Assembly: GCF_002803155.1 (NCBI RefSeq)
Contig: NZ_NNBP01000033.1
Span: 1-64,000, forward strand
DNA: 64,000 nt
Reading direction: 5' to 3'
Source: Streptomyces sp. CB02959
GTDB taxonomy: Bacteria; Actinomycetota; Actinomycetes; Streptomycetales; Streptomycetaceae
Numbering within the stretch: the first letter of the stretch is position 1; each line of letters starts with the position of its first letter. The notes below the pieces were generated by a model. That model did not search any database. It had not been told where the DNA came from and worked only from the letters and a program-made list of their open reading frames with translations. The position numbers and the translations under genes are program-made. Positions 45,972 to 53,689 of the stretch are shown here, piece by piece.

Positions 45972-45991
45972 GCAAATATTGCAAAGCGCAA
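45972..45991. promoter_or_regulatory. Shared operator, copy 3 (carbonic anhydrase / nar promoter)
   Basis: GCAAATATTGC is itself a palindrome (45972-45982), and it continues as TTGC-N5-GCAA (45979-45991). The site lies between the divergent carbonic anhydrase and nar remnant, so it could have served either. Confidence 0.6.
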
Positions 45992-46142
45992 GAAAAACTA
46001 CGTATAACTCTCATCAACCCTTCCGTGGTGGCGCGTCGGGAACGCCGCGGCACGGCCAAGCTGATCCTGGTGGCACGCGACCACCCGGCACGGGGACCGG
46101 AGTGGCCGGTGCCGCCACCCGCGCACCGTGAAAGGAGCGACC

Positions 46143-46668
46143 GTGGTGGTACGACGCGGTACCCGCAAGGAAGCCGAACGCGTTGCGGCGGTGGCCACGG
46201 AGCAGCTGCTGCGGATCGGAACGGCCTTGCGGAGGGCACCCACGACGCCGGACCTGCGGGCGGTCTACCGGACCGACCAGAGCGTCAACGACGCGCCCTA
46301 CCGGGAACGTTGGGCCCATGACCAGGTTGTCCGCTCCACCCACGGGGTGAACTGCACCGGCTCGTGCTCGTGGAAGGTGTACGTCAAGGACGGCGTGATC
46401 ACCTGGGAGACGCGACCCCGACGTCCCGGCGATGGCGCACGCCCCGCTGGTGTACCAACTCCACGCCCTGCTCGCGATGGTCCTCTTCGCGCTCTGGCCC
46501 TTCAGCCGGCTCATCCACGCCTTCACCGCCCACGTCGGCTACCTGATCCGGCCGTACATCGTCTACCGCTCGCACGCCCGCGCCACGCCCTACCGCCACC
46601 CCGCCGCCGCCCGGCCCGCCGCGCGGAAACCCGCCGCCGGACGACGACAGAGCGACACCCGGCGCTGA
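46143..46668 (+). pseudogene. narG-narI deletion fusion (respiratory nitrate reductase remnant)
   Basis: From GTG 46143 (AAAGGAG upstream) the frame encodes the NarG N-terminus: YRERWAHDQVVRSTHGVNCT and GSCSWKVYVKDGVITWET, which includes the Fe-S/Mo entry region. At about 46412-46420 the similarity switches to another frame that reads DPDVPAMAHAPLVYQLHALL, then AMVLFALWPFSRLIHAFTA and RPYIVYRS, the C-terminus of NarI. So roughly 6 kb of narGHJI expected from the complete operon is missing, and the ends are joined out of frame. The remnant cannot make nitrate reductase. Confidence 0.85.
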
Positions 46669-46714
46669 CGGGCAGGGCCACCCGCCCCGTCGGGCCGTCC
46701 GCCGCCGGTGCCCC

Positions 46715-47299
46715 TCACCCCAGGCCCAGGCCGTCCCGCCCGCCCGACGCGAGCGGGTCCTCGACGAGCCCGCCTATCCGCCGCACCTCGTCGAAGGGGT
46801 CGACGGCCAGCTCGCCGGCGGCCTGGATGAGGGACCGCAACGTCGGTACCAGGCCCGCCCGTTGCTCGGCCGGCAACCGGCCGACCAGCGTGCGGATCTC
46901 GGCCCGGCGGTGCGCGAGGACCTGCTCCACCACGTCCCGTCCCGCTGCCGTGAGTCGCAGAACGACCTCGCGGCGGTTGTCCGGGTTGGTTCGGCGATCG
47001 ACCAGGCCGACCGCTTCGAGCTTGTCGACCATCCGCATCGCGGTCGACGGGTTGACGCCCAGGGTGGCCGCCATCGCCACGAGCTTGAGGGGTTCGCAGC
47101 TCTCCAGCACCACCAGGGCCCGCAGCTGCGGCAGGGTCATGGCGTCGTCTATCGAGGCGAGGGCGCGTGCCGAGACGGCGATCAGCAGACGGGACGCCGC
47201 CATGACGGCGACCGTGACCTCCTCGGCCTCCTCATCAAGATCAGACCACTCGGCGGGCCGGCCGGAGGGCTTCTGCGATGCGGCTTCGTCAATCGGCAT
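46715..47299 (-). CDS. MarR-family regulator, paralogue B
   Basis: This 194-residue winged-helix protein shares MTLPQLRALVVLESCEPLKL, NPSTAMRMVDKLEAVGLVDR and NPDNRREVVLRL with the MarR protein at 42028-42549. Its ATG (47299) follows CGGTATAACCTTCCCC, so a TATAAC -10 lies seven bases before the start and the mRNA is probably leaderless. The pair brackets the HPP/CLC/DUF2180/carbonic-anhydrase/nar block, which suggests that these genes form one regulated island. Confidence 0.9.
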   Translation of the reverse strand: MPIDEAASQKPSGRPAEWSDLDEEAEEVTVAVMAASRLLIAVSARALASIDDAMTLPQLRALVVLESCEPLKLVAMAATLGVNPSTAMRMVDKLEAVGLVDRRTNPDNRREVVLRLTAAGRDVVEQVLAHRRAEIRTLVGRLPAEQRAGLVPTLRSLIQAAGELAVDPFDEVRRIGGLVEDPLASGGRDGLGLG

Positions 47300-47574
47300 G
47301 GGGAAGGTTATACCGGCCCGCCCGCAACCTCTGCCCTCACCGGCACCGTACGTCACCGGTTACCGCGCGTCCGCCGTTCCTTCCCGTCCCCATCCGCTGC
47401 GAGGTGCGGCGACGAACACCCCTGCGCCGTCACGCAGTTGCGCTCGACCGATCTCCGGCACCTCCCCCACAGAACGCCGAAATCAAGCCACCGTTGACCG
47501 AAACCACTCCTGCCACACAACTCCGCATTGCCTTAATTTTAAGCTTCAAAAATCGCGAGGAGGGGCTTCCAGGA

Positions 47575-48030
47575 ATGGAAATCGGCAGCAGAATCAGAGG
47601 GATTTCCGCTTCCACCGTGGGGCGTCGAGTGGCGACGTTCGGCGCGGTGGCGGGAATTGCCGCAGCGTCCGTGATTGCCGTCCCGGGCACCGCCAACGCG
47701 GCGCCGATCGCGGCCTACAACGGCGTATGCGGACCAGGATTCACGGTCATAGACTCCCTGCCCGTCGGAAACGAGGGGACGGTGTACCTCACGTACCAGA
47801 GGTCCTCGGGCAGCAATTGCGCGGTCAGTATCCGCAAGGGGACGGGCGGAACGGTCCCCATGTCGGTATTCCTCATGCGTTCCGACGATTCCTCGACCTG
47901 GATCTCGGACGAGGGGGATTACACGACGTACGCCGGCCCCGTGTGGGTCAACGCCAGAGGTGCGTGCGTGGACTGGGGCGGCGTCGTCGGCGGCGGCTAC
48001 AGCCACCGGGAGAACGACCACTGCGGCTAG
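47575..48030 (+). CDS. sapA: SapA-like spore-associated secreted protein
   Basis: This 151-residue secreted protein has a signal peptide (residues ~1-43, ending TANAA). The mature part has four Cys (VCGPGFTVIDSLPVG, SNCAVSIRKG, ARGACVDWGG, ENDHCG) and SYAGPV-like YTTYAGPVWV, the pattern of the Streptomyces spore-associated protein SapA. GAGGAGGGG lies about ten bases before ATG 47575. The 275-base region upstream is partly AT-rich (TTAATTTTAAGCTT at about 47533-47546) and holds no other gene. Confidence 0.8.
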   Translation: MEIGSRIRGISASTVGRRVATFGAVAGIAAASVIAVPGTANAAPIAAYNGVCGPGFTVIDSLPVGNEGTVYLTYQRSSGSNCAVSIRKGTGGTVPMSVFLMRSDDSSTWISDEGDYTTYAGPVWVNARGACVDWGGVVGGGYSHRENDHCG

Positions 48031-48092
48031 GAGGGACCGGCCCCCGGCGATCCGGCGTCCGGCTGGCGCCCGGCCGCCGGTGCCACCTCGTC

Positions 48093-48120
48093 GGGGCCGC
48101 GCCGTCAGTGGCGCGGCCCC
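48093..48120. terminator. Bidirectional hairpin terminator
   Basis: GGGGCCGCGCC (48093-48103) pairs exactly with GGCGCGGCCCC (48110-48120) around a six-base loop. It sits between the convergent sapA-like and methyltransferase genes. There is no T-tract on the plus strand. Confidence 0.8.
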
Positions 48121-48126
48121 GGAGAT

Positions 48127-49005
48127 TCACACGCGTTCCGCGGCGATCAGCAGGTACTGGAAGCTGCCGTTGCGGTAGGCGTTGAGGAAGGTGTCCTCGA
48201 TGCCCGTGACCAGGTGGTCGGCTTGGCGGCGAAGTTCCCAGTACGGCAGCGCGGCCTCCGTCAGGTCCTCGACGTGCACGGGGACGAGCCGGTTGCGGGC
48301 CATGGCGCGGAAGTACTCCGAGCGCGGGTGGATGTCGCAGATGTAGTGGGCGTTGATGAGCGACACCTCGCGCGAGGCGCGCCCGTACGAGTCGTTGTAG
48401 CAGCCGGTGATCGTGACGTAGCGGCCACCGCGCCGGAGCAGCCGCGCGTGCTCCGCGAACAGCAGCTCCAGTTCGACGTACATGGTCGACTCGTTGTTCC
48501 ACGACGCCGCGTACGCGCCGGCGGTGAAGCCGGTGTCGAGCATGTTGCGGTGGTGGTAGCGCACCTTGTCGTCGATACCGCGTTTGCGGGCCTGCTCGTT
48601 GGCGAAGTCGGCCTGCTTGGCGGAGATCGTGACCCCGTCGGAGTGGCAGCCGTAGCGCAGGTGCGCGACCACGCTGCCGCCCCCGCGCCCGCACCCGGCG
48701 TCGAAGACCCGGTCGGTCGGCGCGACGTCACCGAGGTGGGAGGCGAGGAGTTCGGCCTGGGCGTGCTCCAGCCGGTGCAGTTCTCCGGTGACCCGCTCAC
48801 GGCGGAGGTCGGGGTTCTGCTCGTCCAGTACCGACCAGTCGGCGTCCCCGATGCCGTAGTGGTGGTGGTACAGGTCGTCGATCTTTCCGAGTTCGAGGTT
48901 GACCGGGTTTTCCTCGGCGTTCCAGTAGTCCGCGACCCGTGACTGGTACGTGGACTGGGTCGGCACCGGTGTGCGTGCTGCGGTGTCGGCGTGTGCGATG
49001 GTCAA
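48127..49005 (-). CDS. Geranyl diphosphate 2-C-methyltransferase
   Basis: This 292-residue SAM-dependent methyltransferase has YWNAEENPVNLELGKIDDLY, FDAGCGRGGGSVVAHLRYG (SAM loop), GVTISAKQADFANEQARKRG and SWNNESTMYVELELLFAEHA. These match GPP methyltransferases that make 2-methyl-GPP for 2-methylisoborneol. TTG 49005 is the start because AAGGAG lies six bases before it and the family N-terminus begins there. It follows the terpene cyclase gene by 32 bases in the same operon. Confidence 0.9.
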   Translation of the reverse strand: MTIAHADTAARTPVPTQSTYQSRVADYWNAEENPVNLELGKIDDLYHHHYGIGDADWSVLDEQNPDLRRERVTGELHRLEHAQAELLASHLGDVAPTDRVFDAGCGRGGGSVVAHLRYGCHSDGVTISAKQADFANEQARKRGIDDKVRYHHRNMLDTGFTAGAYAASWNNESTMYVELELLFAEHARLLRRGGRYVTITGCYNDSYGRASREVSLINAHYICDIHPRSEYFRAMARNRLVPVHVEDLTEAALPYWELRRQADHLVTGIEDTFLNAYRNGSFQYLLIAAERV

Positions 49006-49037
49006 CGGTGACTCCTTGCAGTGGTGCGTGGATCGGT

Positions 49038-50096
49038 CTACCAGTAGTTGGGCAACTGGTAGCGTTCGGTGTTGGTGGCGTGCCACTCGTGGTTGCCGGC
49101 GACCCAGTCGGTCAGGCCCCGGACGTACTTTTCGAGGAGGGGCGAGAGGGCGCACAGCGGCGCCGACTCCGCCTCGAACGCCTCGAAGACCTGGTTGTGG
49201 ATCTCGACGCTCTTCAGGTAGGCGGCCTTCAGGCCGCGCTTGTCGTTGGCGGCCACCACCTGCGGCAGGTTCAGGTGGTTCGGGTCACTGGCCAGTTCCT
49301 TGGTGAAGGAATAGAGGTCGTTGACGATGGTGGTGGCGTTGCAGGCCAGGGCGGTGACCCGCTGGACCTCGGGCCGGGCGTAGAGGACTTCGGGCAGTTC
49401 GTAGCCGTCCACGGCGTCGACCAGGGACAGGCAGGGGCGGAAGTTGTTGAACTGCCGCATCACCAGGTACTCCCAGACCTGCGGTGCGTACCGCGACTCC
49501 GCCCAGGAGGCCTCCGCGAGGTAGCCGAGGTGCAGCCGGGCCATGTCATGGACGAACCGGCCGGTCTGACTGGGGGTCGCGACAGCCGCGTAGTCCTGCA
49601 GGGCCCAGTGGTACGAGCGCAGGGGGCCGTCGGCCTGCACACCGCGGCGCCACTCCTCCTCGTATACGGGGGTGCTGTGGAACGGGTCGAGGGCCGACTG
49701 GGCGATGATCAGACGGCCGCCCAGGCTGCTGCGCGCGGCGCCCCGGCCTTCGTCCTCCTCGCAGTAGCAGCTGTCGACGATGTTCTCGGCCAGCAGCAAC
49801 TTGCCGGCGACGGTGAGGCGTTCGAGGTCGGCCGCACCGGGATGCTGGAGGACGACGGCCCGGCCGACCTGGAACTCCGCGAAGTCACCGGTCCACTGCG
49901 CGGGGAAGAGATCCAACTCGCGGGCCCAGAGCTCCAGCCTGCGGTCGATCTCCTTGGCCTTTTCCGGGTCGGCGGGGGCGGCGGGCCGGTACTTCAGCCC
50001 GGGGACGGCCCCGCCGCGGCGGGCCCGAAGGTCGCGGGCGAGGTTCGGCGGGCCGGGCATCGAGAACCCGGCGGCGGTGTTGGGGGGCGTGCTCAT
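49038..50096 (-). CDS. 2-Methylisoborneol synthase-type terpene cyclase
   Basis: This 352-residue class I terpene synthase has a clear NSE motif, NDLYSFTKE (N259, S263, E267). The first metal motif reads IVDSCYCEEDE (D108), where 2-methylisoborneol synthases are expected to have DD. CNATTIVND and GNHEWHATNTERYQLPNYW are also typical. It cyclises 2-methyl-GPP or a close substrate. The N-terminal tail before the domain is only about 35 residues (MSTPPNTAAGFSMPGPPNLA), much shorter than the ~100-residue Pro/Ala-rich tail usual in these enzymes. That tail directs loading into the encapsulin. It starts 18 bases after the encapsulin gene. Confidence 0.88.
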   Translation of the reverse strand: MSTPPNTAAGFSMPGPPNLARDLRARRGGAVPGLKYRPAAPADPEKAKEIDRRLELWARELDLFPAQWTGDFAEFQVGRAVVLQHPGAADLERLTVAGKLLLAENIVDSCYCEEDEGRGAARSSLGGRLIIAQSALDPFHSTPVYEEEWRRGVQADGPLRSYHWALQDYAAVATPSQTGRFVHDMARLHLGYLAEASWAESRYAPQVWEYLVMRQFNNFRPCLSLVDAVDGYELPEVLYARPEVQRVTALACNATTIVNDLYSFTKELASDPNHLNLPQVVAANDKRGLKAAYLKSVEIHNQVFEAFEAESAPLCALSPLLEKYVRGLTDWVAGNHEWHATNTERYQLPNYW

Positions 50097-50114
50097 GGTT
50101 CGTACTCCACCGGG

Positions 50115-51557
50115 TCAGTCGGCGCTCCGGCCGAGCTGGACGTTCTCCAGGATTCCGACGGCGTCGGGCACGAGGATGGCTTGCGAGTAGTAGGCGGTGA
50201 CGAGGTACTTGATGATGGCGGCCTGGTCGACGCCCATGAAGCGGACGTTCAGACCCGGCTGGAACTCCTCGGGGATGCCGGTCTGGTACAGGCCGACGAC
50301 TCCCTGGTCCGCCTCGCCGGTACGCAGCGCGATGATGCTGCTGGTGTGCGCGTCGCCGATCGGGATCTTGCCGCACGGGAAGATCGGGACGCCCCGCCAG
50401 GCAGGGACCTCGTGCCCGTCGACGTCCGCCGTGCCCGGCACCAGACCGCGTTTGTTGCACTGCCGGAAGAAGGCGGCAATCGCCTTCGGATGGGCCAGGA
50501 ACAGCCGTGTCTTGCGGCGCATGGACAACAGCTCGTCCATGTCGTCGGGGGTCGGCGGGCCGGTGTAGGTGCTGATGCGCTGGCCGTAGTCGGCGTTGTG
50601 CAGCAGTCCGAACTCCCGATTGTTGACCAGTTCCCACTCCTGGCGCTCGCGGATCTCCTCCACAGTGAGCCGGAGTTGCTGCTGGGTCTGGTCCATGGGT
50701 TCGTTGTAGAGGTCGGCTACCCGACTGTGCACCCGGAGCACGGTCTGGGTCAGGGAGAGTTCGTACTCGCGCGGGGCGAGTTCGTAGTCGACGTATCCGC
50801 CGGACAGTGTCGGCTCGCCGACGTGTCCCGCCTGCACCGGCACATCCGCTTCCCCCTTGCGGTTCATGGGGAGCTGCTGCCGCTCCGCGTACGCCGCCAG
50901 GTGCGCGGCCAGGGACGGCGCGCGGTCGGTGAACTCCCGGATCACGTCCCAGGGCAGCACCAGCAGCACGCCCGCCGTCTCGGCGCGGACCGAGCTCAAC
51001 CACAGCGGGTCGGGCCGGCCGATCGCCTCGTCCCCCATCTGGTCGCCGTCCGTGACGACGCCGACGATCTCCTCCTCGCCGTACTTCCCGGCCTGGTAGC
51101 GGGCGAAGCGGCCGTGGACGACGAGGTACGCCTCGGTGGCGGGCTGCCCGGCCTCGAAGAGGACCTGGCCGGCCCGGACCTCCCGGACGCTGAAGCGGCC
51201 GGCGATCTCCTTGAGGACCTCGATGTCGTCGTAGCCGCGCAGGACGGGCAGTTCGGTGAGGGTCTCCGGGATCACCTTGATGTGGTCCGCACCGTTCTGC
51301 TCGAACTGGACCCGGCCCCGGCCGACTCGGAGTTGCAGACGCCGGTTGACCCGGTAGGTGCCACCCTTGACATCCACCCACGGGAGCATCTTCAGCAGCC
51401 ACCGCGAGGTGATGGCCTGCATCTGCGGCTCGGACTTGGTGGTGGTGGCGAGTTGGCGCGCGGCCTGTGTGCTGAGACTGGTCCGTGCGCTGTCTGCGGG
51501 TGGTTCGAGTACGGGCTCTTCGGTGGCGGAACCGGTGACGCTGTCCGGTGTGGACAC
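50115..51557 (-). CDS. eshA: Family 2B encapsulin shell protein with cyclic-nucleotide-binding domain (EshA)
   Basis: This 480-residue HK97-fold shell protein assembles into a nanocompartment. Residues about 50-95 begin the shell fold (RWLLKMLPWVDVKGGTYRVN). Residues about 110-235 are an inserted cyclic-nucleotide-binding domain (FSVREVRAGQVLFEAGQPAT, GDEAIG). The rest is shell (YELAPREYELSLTQTVLRVH, NREFGLLHNADYGQRISTYT, GVPIFPCGKIPIGDAHTSSI). EshA/family 2B genes accompany terpene cyclase and GPP methyltransferase genes in streptomycetes, exactly as here. The cyclase is the likely cargo. GTG 51557 follows GGGAGGG. Confidence 0.92.
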   Translation of the reverse strand: MSTPDSVTGSATEEPVLEPPADSARTSLSTQAARQLATTTKSEPQMQAITSRWLLKMLPWVDVKGGTYRVNRRLQLRVGRGRVQFEQNGADHIKVIPETLTELPVLRGYDDIEVLKEIAGRFSVREVRAGQVLFEAGQPATEAYLVVHGRFARYQAGKYGEEEIVGVVTDGDQMGDEAIGRPDPLWLSSVRAETAGVLLVLPWDVIREFTDRAPSLAAHLAAYAERQQLPMNRKGEADVPVQAGHVGEPTLSGGYVDYELAPREYELSLTQTVLRVHSRVADLYNEPMDQTQQQLRLTVEEIRERQEWELVNNREFGLLHNADYGQRISTYTGPPTPDDMDELLSMRRKTRLFLAHPKAIAAFFRQCNKRGLVPGTADVDGHEVPAWRGVPIFPCGKIPIGDAHTSSIIALRTGEADQGVVGLYQTGIPEEFQPGLNVRFMGVDQAAIIKYLVTAYYSQAILVPDAVGILENVQLGRSAD

Positions 51558-52140
51558 ATTCCCTCCCGGGACGTGAACAGAGGTGAGCAGAACGGCCAGT
51601 GGTGCGCAGGGTGGCCGTGCGCAGGGACAAGCGAAACAGGCGAGAGATCATCTCGGTACGGCGTGAAGGGGGGCGGCTTCGTATTCCGAGGGCGCAAACA
51701 CCGGGATGTTGCAGACAGATCCGAATCCCGCTTCAATACGCCCCTCACTCACGGCGCTTGCCAGGCATACACGCGCCGGAACAGGGAATATCAACATCCC
51801 TCGTACGTGTCTGTTTCGCACAACGATCCGAAACAGGCAACGGGGCTCTCCCTGGCGCAAGGCGCGTGCCGCCGCATCCCGTCCGGCACCCTGTCCGGCC
51901 TGCCACGCGGTGCAGACGCAACGCGGCGGCAGACATGCGGCTTCCCCGGGAAAGTGTGACTGCGAACCACCGCTCCGCAGGCCGGCCTTCCGGGTGTGCC
52001 GGCCACCGTCGAGGACGGATCCGTCCGGAGCCCGGACACCACCCCCGTGCTCGTGGAGCCGTTAGGCCGCAACCGGGTGCGTCCCTGGAACGAACGATGC
52101 GCCCCGCCCCTGCCGAAGCAGGGACGGGGCGCATGGCCCC
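51558..52140. promoter_or_regulatory. eshA upstream region with repeated GCCTGTTTCG sites
   Basis: No gene is seen in these 583 bases. CGAAACAGGC occurs at about 51634-51643 and 51829-51838. The second copy pairs with CTGTTTCG at 51811-51818 to form an inverted repeat with a ten-base spacer. The same core in reverse orientation (GCCTGTTTCG) occurs at about 53077-53086, upstream of the NRPS cluster. These look like binding sites for one regulator. Confidence 0.5.
52098..52133 (-). terminator. Hairpin after small gene
   Basis: TGCGCCCCG (52098-52106) pairs with CGGGGCGCA (52125-52133). After one mismatch, CCCTGC pairs with GCAGGG around a CGAA loop. It begins 8 bases past the stop of the 55-codon minus-strand gene. 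Confidence 0.75.
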
Positions 52141-52308
52141 TCAGCTCGTGGTCGGGTGTGGCTGTGCGGACTTCGCCCAGATGGCGAGCAGTTGCTCGTA
52201 CTCGGCTTGTTCCTCGGGCCATAGCGGCCGACCGACTCGGGCGGCCATGAACGCGCGTATCCGTTCGTTGGCCTCGGCAGTGGCGTCTGGGACGCATGTG
52301 GGCGTCAT
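52141..52308 (-). CDS. Small conserved-type helical protein, 55 aa
   Basis: From ATG 52308 the frame encodes MTPTCVPDATAEANERIRAF, then MAARVGRPLWPEEQAEYEQL, and LAIWAKSAQPHPTTS. It is an Ala/Glu-rich helical small protein. I recall similar very small proteins with the GRPLWPEEQAEYE segment in other streptomycetes, but no function is known. A good hairpin terminator follows directly, which supports a real transcription unit. There is no strong ribosome binding site, so the mRNA may be leaderless. Confidence 0.65.
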   Translation of the reverse strand: MTPTCVPDATAEANERIRAFMAARVGRPLWPEEQAEYEQLLAIWAKSAQPHPTTS

Positions 52309-53689
52309 GTCGCAGATGATAGGTGCCTGAGTGGTCTGCGGCCATTACCGCTTTTGGATGACGTTCACAAGCTCTGCCCCTGATGTGACGTTTCCTCACC
52401 ATCCACGATGCCGCGGGCCATCAGATCCTCGCCCACCGGACAGCCCCGGAACGGGTGACAGCGCGGGCGCCGCGGCACACGTTCACAGATCCTGCGCAGC
52501 CACGGCCGCCGGGCGACGGGAAGCCGCGCCAGGGCGCGGAGGCGGGCGTATCCGGGAAGCGCGGCCCGCGATGCCGGAGCACTCGACGCGGCGCCGCATC
52601 GCGCGCACGCGAACACCGCCACACGCTCTCCGCGCCCCTCCGGCCAACGGATTGCCCTTGCTTACCGGAACCGAGAGAAATCCGTTCCGAGCGCCCTGGC
52701 AACTGGTTTACCGGAGTGTGGCGCGCCATTACCGGAGAGGGGGAGAATCTTTATCGACGGATCTCAGCCCGTCGGCTGCTTTGCGCCAGTTCGATTGACT
52801 GTTGACGCGGATAGCGCCCCCTTCCGTCCACTACCGAGCGTAACCATTTGAACTTTTTGTGCCGAATGTTGCATTTTTGGCCATTGCCGACTTTCGGCCT
52901 TTTGGGAATCCCGGGCGATCGAGGCGTCGGCGTTCCGGGTGGACCGTGGACGGCGCGAACCAGCAGGTGGTGAACCTCGTGTGATGCTGCGTCACACGGT
53001 GGCCCAACCCATGGAGAACGGTCGGGTTGATCCTTCTTCGTTGTGTGCAAGGGCGCATTTTTATTGGCCTACACCTGCCTGTTTCGCCCTCCGGTCGGGT
53101 CCTACGTTCTTCAACGACCCATTCGGTCGGATCGGAAAGGGGCATGGGGATTCCTGGTTCCACCTTTGGCCGGGCCGTAAAAAGTGCCGGAGGGTGAGCC
53201 CGGGGAACCTCGTTCAGCGTCACGCCCATGGGTGAGAAACGTCTGCGCAGGGGCGGAAAGGTCGACGGCGTCGCTCTCCTACGCCAGGAATTCAACCGGA
53301 GAGCCGTCTTCCCTTGGCCATCCGTGTTACGCCTGAAGGTGGATGTCGCATTCTCCCGGCTCGGCGTGCCGTGATCCGTCCGACTGTGTTCGCAAGGTGA
53401 GAAGGCTCGGCACACATTTCCGTCCGGCAGCGATGTCCTGCGCATCGCCGTAGGGACGGCGCGGAAATCTCGCATTCTTTCGGGTCTGGTCCCGGTGGTC
53501 GGCACGACCGCGCCTGCGGCGTGCCCGCACCGGCCCGGCCGACGCGCTCATCACGGTGAACGCGCTCTGCTGCACCGCACCACGGCACGCCTCCCCCGGC
53601 ACTGCGGCACGCCACGGGCTCGTCCCGACCGCAGTTCCGGTGAATCGCATTCGCCCGCACAACGCGTATGACGCGCTCAAGGAGCTCGC
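52309..53689. other. Long intergenic region before the NRPS cluster
   Basis: These 1.4 kb hold no convincing full gene. On the minus strand 52622-52400 reads VAVFACARCGAASSAPASRA, then ALPGY, resembling the start of a streptomycete CxxC protein family, but the continuation is Arg-rich and looks degraded. Two regulatory signals stand out: the TGTGA...TCACA repeat at 52978-52998 and the GCCTGTTTCG site near 53080. The average GC is lower around 52840-53070. Confidence 0.45.
52978..52998. promoter_or_regulatory. Crp-like inverted repeat
   Basis: CGTGTGA and TCACACG face each other across seven bases. The half-site TGTGA/TCACA is like Crp-family sites, but the spacer is one base longer than the usual six. 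It lies about 690 bases before the Pls-like gene, so a direct promoter role would need a long leader or an unseen gene. Confidence 0.4.

Noticed and set aside
48939..51959. A 1006-codon plus-strand open frame opposite the encapsulin operon
   Set aside because: It is antisense to three well-recognised genes, has Arg/Val/Gly-rich low-complexity content, and is explained by third-position GC bias.
52365..52622. Minus-strand frame starting VAVFACARCGAA
   Set aside because: The first ~25 residues resemble a streptomycete CxxC protein, but the rest is Arg-rich and not family-like. I mention it only as possible debris.
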